Assembly (NCBI GenBank): GCA_013397845.1
Contig: VZTG01010075.1
Span: 310,001 to 374,000, forward strand
Origin: Melanocharis versteri
Lineage: Eukaryota > Chordata > Aves > Passeriformes > Melanocharitidae
Reading direction: 5' to 3'
Length of the DNA: 64,000 bases
Position 1 is the stretch's first letter; every line of letters starts with the position of its first letter. A model generated the notes under the pieces. That model did not search any database. It was not told where the DNA came from and was given only the letters and a program-made list of their open reading frames with translations. A program made the position numbers and the translations under genes. Below are positions 12,568-26,300 of the stretch, one piece after another.

Positions 12568-15500
12568 TAAGTAAATATCACCCACATACTGTTTTAATAT
12601 ATGTATGTCCAGCTGAAAGGACATGCAGAATATTTTTTTTTCTTTAAATAATATTGTTGCTGGGTTGATGCTGTATGCAGCCTTGGTAGCTTGGAGTTAT
12701 AAGAAGCCTGATCTTTAACTACTCTGTGAGAAGGAAGTCATTGGATTTTTGAGTGCTGGAGATGCAACATCATCACTTTTGTGAGCTGCTTAAGGGGCAC
12801 ATTGCTGTCTGTGGCCTTTTCTCCTAAGAAGCAGGGTCTGAGATGTGGGATATGGGTGAAGTAATGCCCAGTAAAGCACACTTCAAACTTACAGCAGTAC
12901 TACTGCTGATACCTGGAAGTGACAGTTTGGGCTTAAGGCAGGAGCTACAGAGGGGAGGGCAGTCCATGGTACTGTTTAGGCACTATCAGCTGGCTTGATA
13001 CTCAGACACCAAGTTTTGAGAGTGGGGAAATGCACAGGCTCTGGAGCAAGTAATGAATGTATCAGGGGAGTCATCTATTGCCTGTTAACATTTATTTCTA
13101 GATTTTGTATGGTTAATACATAATATTATTTCCTATTCTGTTCACAATTTCTATATGTAGGTTGAATGTTGTAAGCACATAGGAAACCTGTATGTATAGC
13201 TGTTTTCTATCAGTAGGGGTTTTTGTTTGCTTGTTTGTTTGTCTCAGTTTCAGGGTTGTTTGTTTGGTTTTTGTTGATGTGTGTGATCTTCTGTGGAAAG
13301 AATTTATTGAGAATGTTTTATAGGAATGTTTCTGTCTTATTTAATACTAGAGTAAGAATGATTATTGCTGGAAATTTCCTAACTCTCAATTTATTTAAAA
13401 GTAATGCATTTCCCTCGGTGGGATTTTATGCAGGTTCTGAGATATATAAATGAACCTTGAGAGTATCAAGTGAAAAAACTCAGGCTGTATTCCTGTGATC
13501 CCCCACTACTCACAGTGGGCTGTTTGCACTGGTGCAATAAGCATATCCAACTCACAGTACAGGGTTCCAGATAATGCAGTCTTTGGGTTCAAGCTCAAAC
13601 TGCCTTACATGCCCAAAAATCATTCTAGGCACCCTGTTCTGAAGAAGTAACCATTACTGAACTCTCAGCCTTCTTCCAAATACGTCATGCAACCTGCAGC
13701 ACTAAAAACTTTCCCGTGTAGATGATGTCATAGGGAGTAAGTATTATATAATCTTAAACCTGGGAATGTCTGGGTGTGGAAGCACTGAGGGAAAGTCAGG
13801 AGAAGGGCTATGAGAATGGTGTGTGTTGATGGTCAGCAAGATCTCAGAGTACATCTACCTGCAGCTTCCCACCAGGACTGGGAGACAAAGGGCAGTGAGC
13901 AAACCCTCATGGAGGTGGGGATGGAGAAATTGGCAGTTCCTAATAGACACAGAAAGGTTTACCTGAAGCCAGTACATGGTCACCAGCATAAGAGGAGCAC
14001 AGAAGATGTGAGAAAGACTTCACAGCTGGAGTCCCTTTTTCCCCATGTCATTGCAAGGACTCCTAAATACAGCACCTGCAAATATGTTATTGCCTGGGTG
14101 CTGGACAAGTGACTTGGGCTCACACATTTTAGAGTTGTGAGTGTGGATAGGAGAAGATGAATATCAACAACTGAAACTGGTTTTGTTTAAAAATAAAACC
14201 ATCCTGTATGGTCCATTATTGTGATTTCCTATGTGGCTGCAAAAATATTGCTACATTATTTCCTACAGTGTTGCCTGCTGTTCTGCAGGATCAATGTATT
14301 CTGCACATGAGAAGAAAATCAGACTTTATATTTAAACAATGCACTTATTGTGTCTCTCCTTGCAAGCTACATATTGCAGTAAATGTGTGGCATACTTTTT
14401 TAAAAATTTTGGGTTGCATTTAAAAAGAACTTTGGAGCTTCATAACATGTGTGGGTGGACCCTCTAGGAGGTGAACAGCATACATCTGTTTGTGGAAGAT
14501 GATGTTCCTCAGTACAAAGATATGAGGGGCAGAAAGAAACTGAAGAACAGCCCAGGTTGGAAGAAGGTGCAGGATCAGCTATGTCTGGCTGCCAGGGGGT
14601 GACACAGAGTGGCGTTGGGTTGACGTGGGGCATGAACATGCAGAGAATTGCTGGCCCAGGAATGGTAGGAATACACTGTATTTGTAGGGGATGTAGTATT
14701 TCACTGAATCTAGGAGGGACTGGAGGATACATGCCAGAAGTGGCTGGAAAGGATGAAATGGTCTGAACTGGATGAGATTCCAAAGCTTGGAGATGGAAAA
14801 GATCAGGCAGCTTTTCAGAATCTTTTCTATGTGTCAGTAAAATAAACTCCCTTGGTTTTGGATAGGAGTACATAAGGACCCATATATGAATAGAGAAAGG
14901 CATAGTAAGTTTTCTGTTGTGAAGGAAAACATGCAGAAAATTATAGACCATTGAAAAAACAATAATTTCTCTGGAGAAAAGATGAATGAATGGAGGGAGA
15001 ATTCACATTTTAATGTAGAAACTGGTTATAGGATTGGGTATAATATGAAACAATGATGCCTTATACAGATTGCATTGTAGAAATATCAATCAGTTTCTGA
15101 TTAATAAAGCTGAAGCAGCACAGGACTTAAGGTCAATGCTAATAGTTCCTTCCCAGCTCTGCTGGATAACCCTAAGGTTATCCCTAAAGGCAGGAGTGAT
15201 CTGCATGTCTGCATGTGGCTCCTCATTGATCTACACCTGTAGTATGCTGTGTGAACATCTCGAGCTTTTGGTCATGCAAAAGCATCATGAAGCAGTGAAC
15301 AGATTGGATCACATGGAGACAAAAGTCACTGCTGTTTTGGCAGCTGTAATATTCCTCAACAATTTTTTGAATGGTGAAATAGAAAGGTGACATATTTTTC
15401 TTTTGATTGGAGCACTGACTTGCAATTTAAAATGTGATGGTCAAGTGTTTTTTGTCTAAGAGTATCTGAAAATGTCTCAAAACTCAAGTTAGAATAGGCT

Positions 15501-17144
15501 TAAATTTCCTCTATGAGGATCTCCACATTTCTCTGAAAATTTTTTAAGGATTTACAGGTTGCAAACCCCTGACATAGGACAATGCTGGTGAAACCAGACA
15601 ACGTGTCTAATTTTCTACTGGCATTTGTAAAAAGAATCTAAATGAAGTTGGTAGATCTGCACACTCATTTTGTTATGGCAGGGGATTATTCTTTTCCAGA
15701 AGTATGCCAAGAAGGATTGAAATAGAATCAGTCTAAGAAAACCTGCAAAGCCTCTTCTATTCATTTTTTTTGATGGTCTAGATACATAACTTAAAAATAA
15801 TGTATCTTGGATTTCTGCTATTTTCAGTTACTGCTGGCTTATATTAGAATCATGGGAAGGACTGAATAATTAGCAAAGATAATAAAATGTTATTTTTCAA
15901 ATCTTTTGGTGGATATGATCAAGCTGGAAAGGAAGATGCAGTTAATTTGCTTTACCCAAGGTAATCTGATAATTTCTGATTTTGTTCCTTTTCCAGTTAC
16001 TTTACCTGCAGCCACAGCACAAAAATACAGAAACATTCAATTTTGCCACTCTCTTCTTTGGTTTAACTCTTTATAGTGAAGAAAAGCTTTTCTTTAAAAT
16101 TATGAACAGTTTTATTGCGTCTCTATTCTGGCCATTGGACAAATCCATGTAAGCACAGCTGCCTGCAGTTTTACGTCGTAGCACCTTACAGACACCCGGG
16201 CTGTGCCTATACTAAATTAAATACTAAGTGTGTTCAAGACAGCTGAACCCTCTGTCACTAGAGACCGACTGGCTTGAAATGACCTTCTAAGCCTTGCTTC
16301 TCTTCTAGCTTCAAAACTCACGTTATTTTGGCTGTGAGTCCTGACCTGCCTAGAAACACTTGCTCCTGCCTGTTCACCCTTTGCAGAGTACCTTTGCTTA
16401 CAGTAGACAAACCTTGATTTCTTGAGCTTTGGCCGGGTCTGCGATGATTCCCTTTTCTTGACCTGTCCTGTGTTGTGGCTCCTGGGCTGCTGACAGGCCT
16501 GAGCTCCAGCCACAGCATCTGCCTTCAGGTGGGGTGACCAGCCAGAAGACTACAGACTGTCCCCTACAGCATTGTGCAGTCCCATGCAGGCTCCTCCTCT
16601 GTTGTGCTGAATAGGTTAGGAAGGGTTTGCTATATCCATTATGTTTTGACTTTTGCTATTTAGGACAGTGTGGGAGAGACAAGCTGGCAGAGGAACTGCC
16701 CAGCTCCCCAGATGGCTGGGCTCTGAACCATGTGTCAGAAGCAGGTTTTGTGAATCTAGATGACGGATAAAATTTACTGGTAGGAAGAAATGTGTCTTTC
16801 CATAGGTACGAGCAAATTACTTTTCTGACTCGAAAGTCAGGAATCTGTTTCCAGCGAGACGCTGTTTCTATTACTAATTCAGCTGTGCTTGGCACTGTGG
16901 TGTATGAACAGCATGGAAATTTTACATCAAGAAAAATCTGACTCCAGGACAACACTTAATCTTACCTGGTCTGGAGACAATAAAAAGATAACTACATGGG
17001 GGGCTTGAGGATTTAGTCTGTTGTTAATAACAGAGAGATTTCTCAGGGTGTCTTAAGTTTAAACCAAAATTCAAGCTATAATCTGTTTTTCTGAGCTATA
17101 ATAATGTTGGTTTTTTTTTTTTCAATTTATGCACTATTTTTTAA

Positions 17145-17248
17145 TTAGCATTATTATTAGTGTATTATACATATACACATACTTTCAAAACATGTTTTAT
17201 TATACATACACATATGCTAGTAATGTTAGCATTATTATTATTGTATTA
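17145..17248. repeat. AT-rich direct repeat, period 81
   Basis: TTAGCATTATTATTAGTGTA at 17145 recurs almost identically at 17226. Between the copies lie two TATTATACATA-containing blocks. It may be an old short duplication or simply low-complexity AT-rich sequence. Confidence 0.45.
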
Positions 17249-17710
17249 GCATTTTCCAAAAATAAAAAAGACTATGAACTCCTTGCATTATGGAAAGTCT
17301 TGGCATTTGGTAAGGTATTTGTTGAGTAGATTCCAGTGCTGGCAAAAATTTTTCTGGATGTAGAAATCTTTTTATACAGTCCAGAGATTTTCAGTGTTTT
17401 GTGTCAAGTAGCTGCTTAGGACAGAGCATGATCCAGTCTGAAATTACTGGCATTTCCCTTGGAGGCTCTTCTTTTTCAGAGGGAAACTGTAATATCAAAT
17501 GTCAGAAGTGAGGATGGCAAAAGTTTTTCCTCTGTTCTCCCCACACCTCTGCTGAGATGGTCTGACTACTGCAAAAGTTACAAAACCAGGATAAAGGAAA
17601 CCAGGGATATGGTTATCCATACGACTTTTGGTTTTTATACACAGAGATATTATCATTTTTACATAATTTAATTACATGAGCTATGATTGATGATTAAGGA
17701 AGTGGGTTGC

Positions 17711-17795
17711 TGTTTTGGAAAACTGGGTTTTATTCCTGCTCCTGTGAGAGAGCTGCTGTGTGGCACTGGGTAAGTCAGGGAAATCGCTGGGCCAT
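17711..17795 (+). mobile_element. MIR-type SINE core fragment
   Basis: The run ACTGGGTTTTATTCCTGCTC, then GAGCTGCTGTGTGGCACTGG, then GTAAGTCAGGGAAATC follows the forward MIR core (ACCTGGGTTC..., GCTGTGTGACCTTGGGCAAGTCACT...). It is an ancient, inactive SINE relic. It lies in the opposite orientation to the one near 9.2 kb. Ends are uncertain and no duplication of the target is detectable. Confidence 0.55.
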
Positions 17796-19879
17796 AATGT
17801 GCTTTCAGAGTGTTACACTGAGGGACCAATCTGCTAAAGTGGATGGTGTTTGACATCTTAACTGGGCATTGAGCTTGCATAAAATCCAAAGGATCACACT
17901 CCTATTTGGCTAAACTTGGTGATCAGCAATTAATGGATGCTTTTAGCAATTCTAACTTCATTATCTATGCCTCAGGTCCCAACTATTCAGTTAAAAGATC
18001 TTAGCATCCATTGCACAACAACTGCATTTTGGAGAGAAACTAATTAATGCTTCTAAAGTGTTCAAATGCAGTGCATCTCAAAGGAAAAATCTAGAAGGAA
18101 ACAAACAATTTTGTGATCTGGGCAAAACCTTTGTATATGTGTTTAATAAAAAAAGGAAAACAAAAAAATCTGAATCACAAGCTGAACAAGGAGGTTAAAA
18201 CAAAATACTGAATAACAACTGCTGTACTGAATGAAGTTGTGATCCCATGGGGAAAATGCAAAGAGATAATGTCATTAAGGATTAGAAGAGAAGATCAAAG
18301 GAGACCATGCTGAAGGTTTTTAAATGTATGACAGGCTGATGCAAACCCCTGTTCATGTTGGAATGAGAGTACAGGAAAAACACACAAAAATGCGGCAAGG
18401 GAGAGTAAGACTGGTATGGAAGACTTCCAGGTGTGGAAAATTTTGAAATGCAAACATGAGGAATATACAGATTTCCATTCTCCATGTTCATTGCCAGTGT
18501 CTTTCCAGTTTGCACCTCATTTTTTCTCTCTTCTTGTCATGCTCAAATTTTGATTTTTGTCTTGTTTAAGGTGAGCTTCTCACCATATCTGTATACATCC
18601 TCCTTGTATTTGAAATCTATAAAGCTCCTGTGGCTTAGTCGCATCAATCTCTTGGCTGTACTTTTCTTTTGTCTGTGGCGGAATTGTTTGTGTATTAACC
18701 ATTAAGAGTCACTTTGAGGAACTCAGTCTCTTTAACAGGTTTCCTCCTTGGAAGATGAGACTATATCTTGAAATCTTTTTCAATATGTCGGAATCTCTCT
18801 TCCTAAATCTTTGTTTTTATTTATCCATTCTCCTTTCTTCTAAACATGTAATTTCACTCTTGCTTTTTTTCCCTCCAGACGTCCTTCCCCTTGGTATTGC
18901 AATAACTTCCCCCCCTGCTGGTTAGAAACTCCTGATTCCTTTTTGTGCTATTTAATTTCAAAACAATTGTATAAAGAATAATCAAAATGTACGTTTTCAA
19001 AAGAAATTATCTGGCGGTTTGTCCTGGCTTGGCTCTGTGAAAAGCTCCACTGTTACAATATCTGTAGTCTTGTCCCCTTTGAAAGACACTTTCCAACAGG
19101 TCAGCTAGTTTTTTTGGTGACCTAAAGAGGTAACATATGCTCCTTGACATCTTCCCTGATGACAAGGTAATATCTACATTATATTAAGTAGTCCTGTGAC
19201 ATGAATCAACCCACAAAGTCTCTTATTTTAGTTAAATGACATTTTGAATGGTCTTGAGCCCAGATTTGTCTCTTTCAATTTTTGGTTCAAATGTTTATTC
19301 TCTTTCTTAGTGCAGGTACATTTTGTAATACTTTTGTGTTATCAAGAATGACCTTTATACTACCAAGGAAAGAAAAAATATTAATCATTCTCCAATTTCT
19401 TCCAAGTAAGAGAGAGTAAGAAGAAAAAAAAATAGGGAAAAATTGAGAGAATGAAAACGTGGCTGGCTGGGTGAAAAGTGCAAGGGGAATAAGAAAAAGG
19501 GTTATGGTTAGATTTTGACTATGACAAGAACATACAGGAAATGACAGAAATGTATGTAATTTTCACCCAAATTATTTTAAGGAAAACAGACTAAAACAGT
19601 GTCTCCAGAACCCTTTATTGGAGCTCATGGTTTGAAGAAGTGCCCTGACATCTACAATACGAAATGAGCCTGAACACAAAATACTGTTCTCCAGAGGGAA
19701 GTATCAAACACAAACACAGAGAGGTGCAAATAAGTAGACAACAGCACTTCTGATAAAGGCAGGGTATTATAATGCAAGAGGCATATAAAACAGGCTAAGA
19801 AATGATGTTGTTGCCAGGAACCTAATCTCATTCCAGAATTGTTATTATAAGGAAAAGATTATGTCAGACAGGGAAGGTA
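17796..19879. other. Unannotated AT-rich non-coding stretch
   Basis: No gene or repeat family was recognised. It holds A-rich and pyrimidine-rich tracts only (for example about 18,500-18,900 and 19,380-19,440). Sequence just before 19,880 may still belong to the CR1 that follows, but divergence is too high to tell. Confidence 0.45.
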
Positions 19880-20394
19880 ATTATTGAACCCCACTCTGTG
19901 CTAGCGAGGTTATCTGGAGAACCGTGTCCAGGGTTCTATACTGAACCTCAGAAAAGATGTAAACAAACTGGATAGCATCCAGAAAAAAAAATCATTGGTA
20001 TCTATGAGAAATTTATGAAGCCCAAGCAAAATCAAACAGAAAAAGGTTGAAAGAACTGTGGCTGTTATTTTGAAAGTCTGAAGGACAAAGGAGGGACTGG
20101 AGAATTTTCTGAAATGCTAAATGGTTTTATAAAGATACATGTGATTCCCCACAGTCACTGGGAAAAAAGAAAAAAAATGCAATTTAATTTGAAGGAAAGA
20201 TGGCTGGAAAATTTATATCAAAAATTCTTCTTCATTGTTAAAATTGTGGAAATCCAGAAGAGGCTGCTTTAAGGATCTGATGACATCAGAGAGTTTGAAG
20301 AAGAGCTGAAACAAATGCTAGGGATGGACTAGGAATACTTCAAAATATCTCACCAGGCTTAATCACTTTCCAGCCCTCCATTATTATGATTTTT
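19880..20394 (+). mobile_element. Old CR1 LINE, 3' end
   Basis: The order of blocks matches the end of CR1 ORF2 and its 3' UTR. GAGGTTATCTGGA and CCGTGTCCAG at 19.9 kb correspond to GAGGCCTCATCTGGA and CTGTGTCCAG. AGATGTAAACAAACTGGATA corresponds to the GATGTGGACAAACTGGA block. These are followed by a GGTTGAAAGAACTG block, AATTTAATTTGAAGGAAAGA, GTGGAAATC and AGGGATGGACTAGGAATACTT. The far end, CACTTTCCAGCCCTCCATTA with ATTATGATTTTT, is a decayed copy of the CCCTTCCAACCCTACAATTCTATGATTC terminus. The copy is 5'-truncated, as is normal for CR1, and heavily mutated, with no usable reading frame. The precise subfamily cannot be named without a search. Confidence 0.75.
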
Positions 20395-23300
20395 GACTGT
20401 CTGCTATCTGCAGTTACAATCTGTATATTTAAAAGAATGATACGATATAAAACAATTTGCCAAACGGCCTCATTAAACCTAACATTAAAAGACTGACCAT
20501 CTTAGCATTGGATAAGCTCTGTAGAGCCCCAATTTACTTTCGAGAAAAACAACTTCAGTCATCTCTAGCTGGATTATTCCTATTTTTTCATCCCAGGATG
20601 AGTAGTTCTGTGAGCAGGGGTTGGAATCAGAATCATGTTCCCCATGTGCCCTCCAGAATCAGAATTCCCCTCTCTTGCTCTCCATATTGTTTCTCAGTTC
20701 TTTGCATTTTGCTGCAGATAAGAGATGAAAAATGCCTTTAGTCTTGTGTAGGTTTTTTCTTTTCTTATAGAGGCACATGCAGCTCCTCTGGGAGGGAGAG
20801 GAGCAGTGATCAGCACCCCTTTAGTCTGGCACCTGCCAGAGGGAAGTCTCTTCTCTCTGCTTTTGGAAGGTATCCCAATTATGGAGCTGCGGCAAAAGGG
20901 AGGGAAGGCACCACTCTTTTTCTTCAATTGTTTGCCTGTTTTTAATAGCCATTCTTCAGCAAAATGGAGGATAGAATTACTGGATACTTGTTAGAGCTAA
21001 TCTCTTCGGGCTTGGATTCAAGGATATTCCCTGTGGAAGAAATTCTGGCCCCGTAAATGTAGGCTTCGGTTAATAGCCTGTTCAGCCACGATGACAGAGT
21101 TTCTAAGCAGTAGAAGAAGTGGGCATCTGTGTGCAAGATTCTAGTCAGAAAATTTGAGAGGTTTATGGCATTTCAGGCATACAAACGCTATTTTGGATGA
21201 CAACCTTGCTGATTTATTTTTCTTTTATTTTCTGTACTTTGCAGCAAAGACAGCATCTCCTGCCATGTTATGTGGAATGCCTGCTTATACCTGCAAGGCA
21301 AGGGCTGTTTGGATTTTCTCTTTTTTCACATCTATGCAGTTTCACATATATACTCACATTTCTAGAATACAGTGTTTACGTCACCCTGTGTCAAATTGCA
21401 TAAATATACTCTGCAGAGAAGGGAAGGTGACAGAAGCAGTCTTTTCGTATTGAAGTATGAAATAGTCTATAGCCTTCAAAAACCTATCTTAGGGGTCTAG
21501 AAAGGATTCCCAGTTTTGCCTAAATTTTCAAGGTTAGTGAGCTTTTCATAAGCATCACTTGTATGTGTGTAATAAAATCATAATTTTAATCCTGGAATGA
21601 TTCAAGCTATTATTTTATCTCGCTACTATAAAATTCTTGGGTTTGGAAGGAATGAAGGAATGTTCATTACTTTTGTAGCTGAATTTATGGCAATTACTGT
21701 ATTGTTTTATATGACAAGAAAATTAATTAATAGCATAAAGAAGTTTTCTGTTTCCAACTGAAAAAGAGAATTCAATTGTAGATGAAAGATATGCAAAATG
21801 AGATATCTGTGATCACTCGTCTTAATCTCTGAGAGCAGATTTTAGATCTCTGAATGTTTGAAAAATGCATACCAACAATACTTCCTAAATAAAATGAATG
21901 GGAATCTAAATTTCTATTACTAGGAAGCAGCAGAAGTTTTCTGTATTTAAAGAACAGCTTTCAGTTTCAAATCAAAATAATAGCTACAGCAGAAGAAAGG
22001 GAAAATGCGAACATGGAAAAATAAGTAAACCTAATATAATAGATAGGAGTTGTTTGACTGTTTGGGTAGTGTATAAAGATTTAAATATTGCAGGTAAACA
22101 TCTATTGACAGACAAAACCCCTGGAAAACTGTGACACCCTGACCTACTAGCACTAAACTGTGACCCAGCATACAGAATAGCTGGTTCTGGAAATAGAGTT
22201 ACAGACAGAAATAACCTCTGTGGTTTATAGCTGTGAAATAGTCCTAAAATAAATTCTTACAAGATTAGAGGGACCTCTCTGATACAGCACTTTATCAAAT
22301 GAATACAATGACTGTGGTTTCAGTTAAAGTATTGCATTATTTGCTTTGATTCACTCCCTAAAACTTCTTTCTCTCTGAAGGAAGGCTGAGCAGTGTATTA
22401 CATCAGTTACAACATGGCTTGCACAGTGGTCTGGTGTATGGGATTTCTTTATCTCCCTGTTTTCCAATACTTAACCTTAGGACTCAAGAATCATTATGTG
22501 ACAAATGAACTTTGGTTTATATGCTCTGTGTGTTTTCAAGTGTGCAGCGTGTTTTCTTGAGAAAAATTACTTTTCTACAAAACTGTGATAATTTCACCCA
22601 GCACAGGCCACCCTGAGATTATTGCCTTATCATGGGTCAAAAGAGAACAGATGTTGCCACTGAATATAGGGTCAGGAGGGACAGATTTGGTTACAGAAGG
22701 CAGTAATATCTTAGCTTCTTTAAAACTCTACCACATTCTTGAGTATTATTCAGGGACCTCTACAAGATAGAAACATTCCAAATTATCTTGGCCTACCACC
22801 TTTATTAATTGGAACTACATTTTAAAGCTTCTCATGATATTCGTTAAGTTAGTGCCTCTAATTTCTTTCAGCCAAGAAACTGCTGAGAAATCAGGCTACA
22901 GAAAAGTACCCAGTATATAAAGCAATTCATTTTTGCATCTTCTTGTTTGTGAAATGTCTTGCTAAGATGATAACACATGAAAAATATTTTTTAGGAATCT
23001 GTAAATACAATTTTTTGTTTTTTCAATTTCTGCTCTTTAAATGCAGTATTGTGAAAAAGTCGTTACCTGACCATTACTCAGATTTTATTGAGATAGTCAT
23101 TACTTGAAATATAAATGTTACTTTAGCATTGTACATTTTTTTTGAAAGCTGTAGATCATTATATTGTCTGAATTTATGTATTTATTTAGATTTTTGGAAC
23201 AGTAAACATTCATTTGAACCCAGAACTTTTGACATAATATAGAACTTATCATAAATGCAGCACTGAAAGGCACTCCTGCTGAAAAATAATTCCTTTGAAC

Positions 23301-26300
23301 ATTTTTAGTCTCACCTATTTTACTATGTACACAGTTCTGAAAAAAATAGGGTTGTGCAGTGTAGTCTGGAAGTCATCAGAACCGGGCTGTTTCAAGGTAC
23401 AAGGAAAGTATGAATTTTAAAGGTGTGGTGACTCCCCTAAGAATGGGTTGGATCCTCCTCCTTTACTATCAGTCTTTAAAGTTCTAGTCTGATTTCCCCT
23501 GCTATTTCCAAGTGAGCAAAGGTGGCCTCAGAGAATAGACAGTCTCCTTGAGGAAGCCTGCAGTTTCCATTAATTTAAGTGCCTAACAATCTAGCCAAAT
23601 GCTCTACCTCTAGGCTACTGCACCACCACTGATTTTGCTTTCGGCTACTTGCAATTAAAAGAATGACTCTGTGTATAGTGATGTTTCAAGATTCTTTCCA
23701 AATAGTTGCAAGACTAAATATCTTTCCTTTTGAGGGGAATGGTGGAAGTGAAAAGACTGTCAGAACTGGAGTAGCCTGAAGAGCCTAAGAACAGACTCAT
23801 TCCAGTCATAGATAACCCAAAACTCGATTTCTTATCCGTAACAAGACATCCAGCTGGAAAAAAAAAAGAAACAAAACTACTTACAAAACACCTTCAGACT
23901 TCCTTTTTCCCCTCTGTGAAACTTAGATGAGAAGTGTCAAGATTATATGTAAAGAAACTCTCAGCTAAAAGTATGATAATCTTTTTAATGCAACAAAGGC
24001 TAAGCACATTAAATGGTATAATAATTTTTCATCCCAAGAGAGTGTTTGTGAAAACTCATGGAAATGTGATAATAGATTCTGATGCCGATGTATGAAACTT
24101 TTCCAAAATGTATAACCTGCCATGCAAAGAAACTAGTGAGTATTACATGTTCAGGAAACAGATGTAATCCTTGTCATAAACATGCATTTTAAAGTTTGGC
24201 TAACTTCTTTCTCTTTTTGTTAAACTGTCCTTGCCTGTGCTGGGTGATGAAAGTTGAGGACATGCTTCCTGAAGAGGAAGCATTTTTACCCACTGTAGAC
24301 CTCTTTGTGTCCATTTTAATGTCATACAAATTATCTGTACCTACAATTTGAAAGAAGCAATATGCATGCCTTGGGTATATAAACAACTTTTCTCAATGAG
24401 GCAATAGTGAACCTCCATGTTCTCTGCTTTTTTAAGGAAAAGTCACTAGAGAAGTGGTGTTTGTCTTCTCTTTATTGCAGCCAAGTAGCAACTGCGAAAC
24501 AGGAACATATAGCCGCTTCAGAAATACACCTGTGAGTCCCAAATCCATGGTGAACCAGAACCATGAAATTTCCCTACGAGAGAAATGTCCTAAAACAAGT
24601 GATGAGACAAAATTATAGCTAGACTAAAAGTCCAGAACTTGCCATATTAGGTCTTCAGTAAGAACTGTTGTTGCAGTGTGCAGTTTAAGCCTTGGACACT
24701 TGCTCAGCAATGGAAAGCTAGCAGGCTCTCTAGGTGGATCATTTCCTTTTCGTAAAGAAACAGCAACGAGCCATATCTTCAAAAAGGAAAAAAGAAAATA
24801 GCACTAAACAAGTAACGTTTTTGTGATATATGCTGAATTGTGAAGATTTTTGCAGAATGCATTACATTCTAACTGAATGCATAGGAAGATATTTTCTTAT
24901 TCTAAACAAATAAGCACTCTTGAATTTCAAGTATTTACAATTATTAAAAACCAATTAGTAGTCAACAGAAATAAAACAAACAAGTATGAAGAAAGGGTAA
25001 GTAGGAGGTTTTGTACCATAATCATCCTGCATGGCAATACTGGCTTACAGTTCCTCAAGGACTGTTTAGTCCTATAAAGATTTTCACAGTAGCAGAACAC
25101 ATATTATTAGTTACAGGTTTATTTGAAACTTAGCTCAGCTGATGGAACTAATTTTCCTAAAACAACTTTTTTTTCCCCTGCTGTTTTGTTTTTAATAAAA
25201 AAAATGTCTATAGGGTCTCCTTGTCCAAAATTACTGTGGTGACAAAACAGATCTCTGAGCATAAAAGCATATCTGCATCAACCCAACCGAACAGAAGGTT
25301 ACATGTTCAGCATTGAATTTCTATTCTAGGCTGACACCGTGGGAATGAGTTAATATATTCACATGAAAGTATAGACTGCTGTAAGAGTAGCAGACAAGCC
25401 AAACCATGCATGCTTGGCCTGTGGGGTCCGTAGTAATGCAGAAGAAGGGAGAAGACATCTTATTAGCAATGCTTGTTAAAGTCTGCTGGAATGCAGAAAT
25501 ATAATAAAATCTATTAATAACTATACCTCAGAAGAGAAGGTGACTTAGCATACTTTATTTCCTTTTATTTCTTGTGTTGGAGATGAGGACAAAGTGAAAA
25601 CTATATCCAGAGAGTGACACATTTTAACCTTAAATTGGTCTCTATCAGACATGAAATCTGTTTTACTATATAATCCAGAGCATACTCACCTACTCTCCTG
25701 CTAATTGTTTTTGTGGAGATAGCTATTTTCTTATTTTGTGCCACTTTCAAAGAGAAGGTTTTTGAGCCTGTTATCTTTGGCTGAATGTGTAAGTGGTTTT
25801 GGAACCATGGAAAAAGGAGTAGAAAAACAAACTCAGTGCAAATGAAACTATTTAACTGGGCCCCCACCTTGTGATTTCACCTTCCCATTCTTGCTTCTTG
25901 CTAACAGACTCCTTTTTCCTTCTGCCTAGACTTGCCCAAACATCACTTCTTAGTACCACTGATTTTCATCATTCGGCTAAGAGTTGGCTGGCAATTGCAG
26001 AATGTGGATAATTATGTCCTAGTCCCAGGAGTAGCTTAAAAAAAGTGGAGATGTGGAAGTTTCTATAGTCTTCCCCTTTTCTTTCTGCTGAAAACTTTCT
26101 AAACTAGTATGTCCATCCCTAGAGGGAATATTTCTCAAAAAATGTGATATAGATAATTCATCAAGTTGAAATAGAATAACATAATGAAACTAGGGGAAGA
26201 ATATTCTGTAATAGAATGCAGGAAAATCAGTGACATGATGACATTATTCATACAGACAAGCACTAGTGAGATGGAAGTTTAAAAAGCTGCCTCTTGCTGT

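Larger units (their letters stand above)
9301..17710. other. Unannotated stretch with small repeats and one long open frame
   Basis: No gene or transposon family was recognised. Contents seen: a CTCF-like motif at 12037-12050; (ATT)5 at 12276-12290; an AGAAC/AGAAT pentamer tract at 12537-12567; a GTTT-rich tract at about 13216-13275; a minus-strand open frame of 183 codons at 14400-14951 (see findings); and an AT-rich tract with an 81-base-period direct repeat at 17145-17248. The 13.8-14.8 kb and 16.2-16.6 kb parts are GC-richer than the rest and hold several medium open frames, none identifiable. Confidence 0.5.

Noticed and set aside
23570..23635. AAATGCTCTACCTCTAGGCTACTGC, similar to the tRNA-derived head of a reversed SINE
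   Set aside because: The rest of a SINE body is missing; too short to support.
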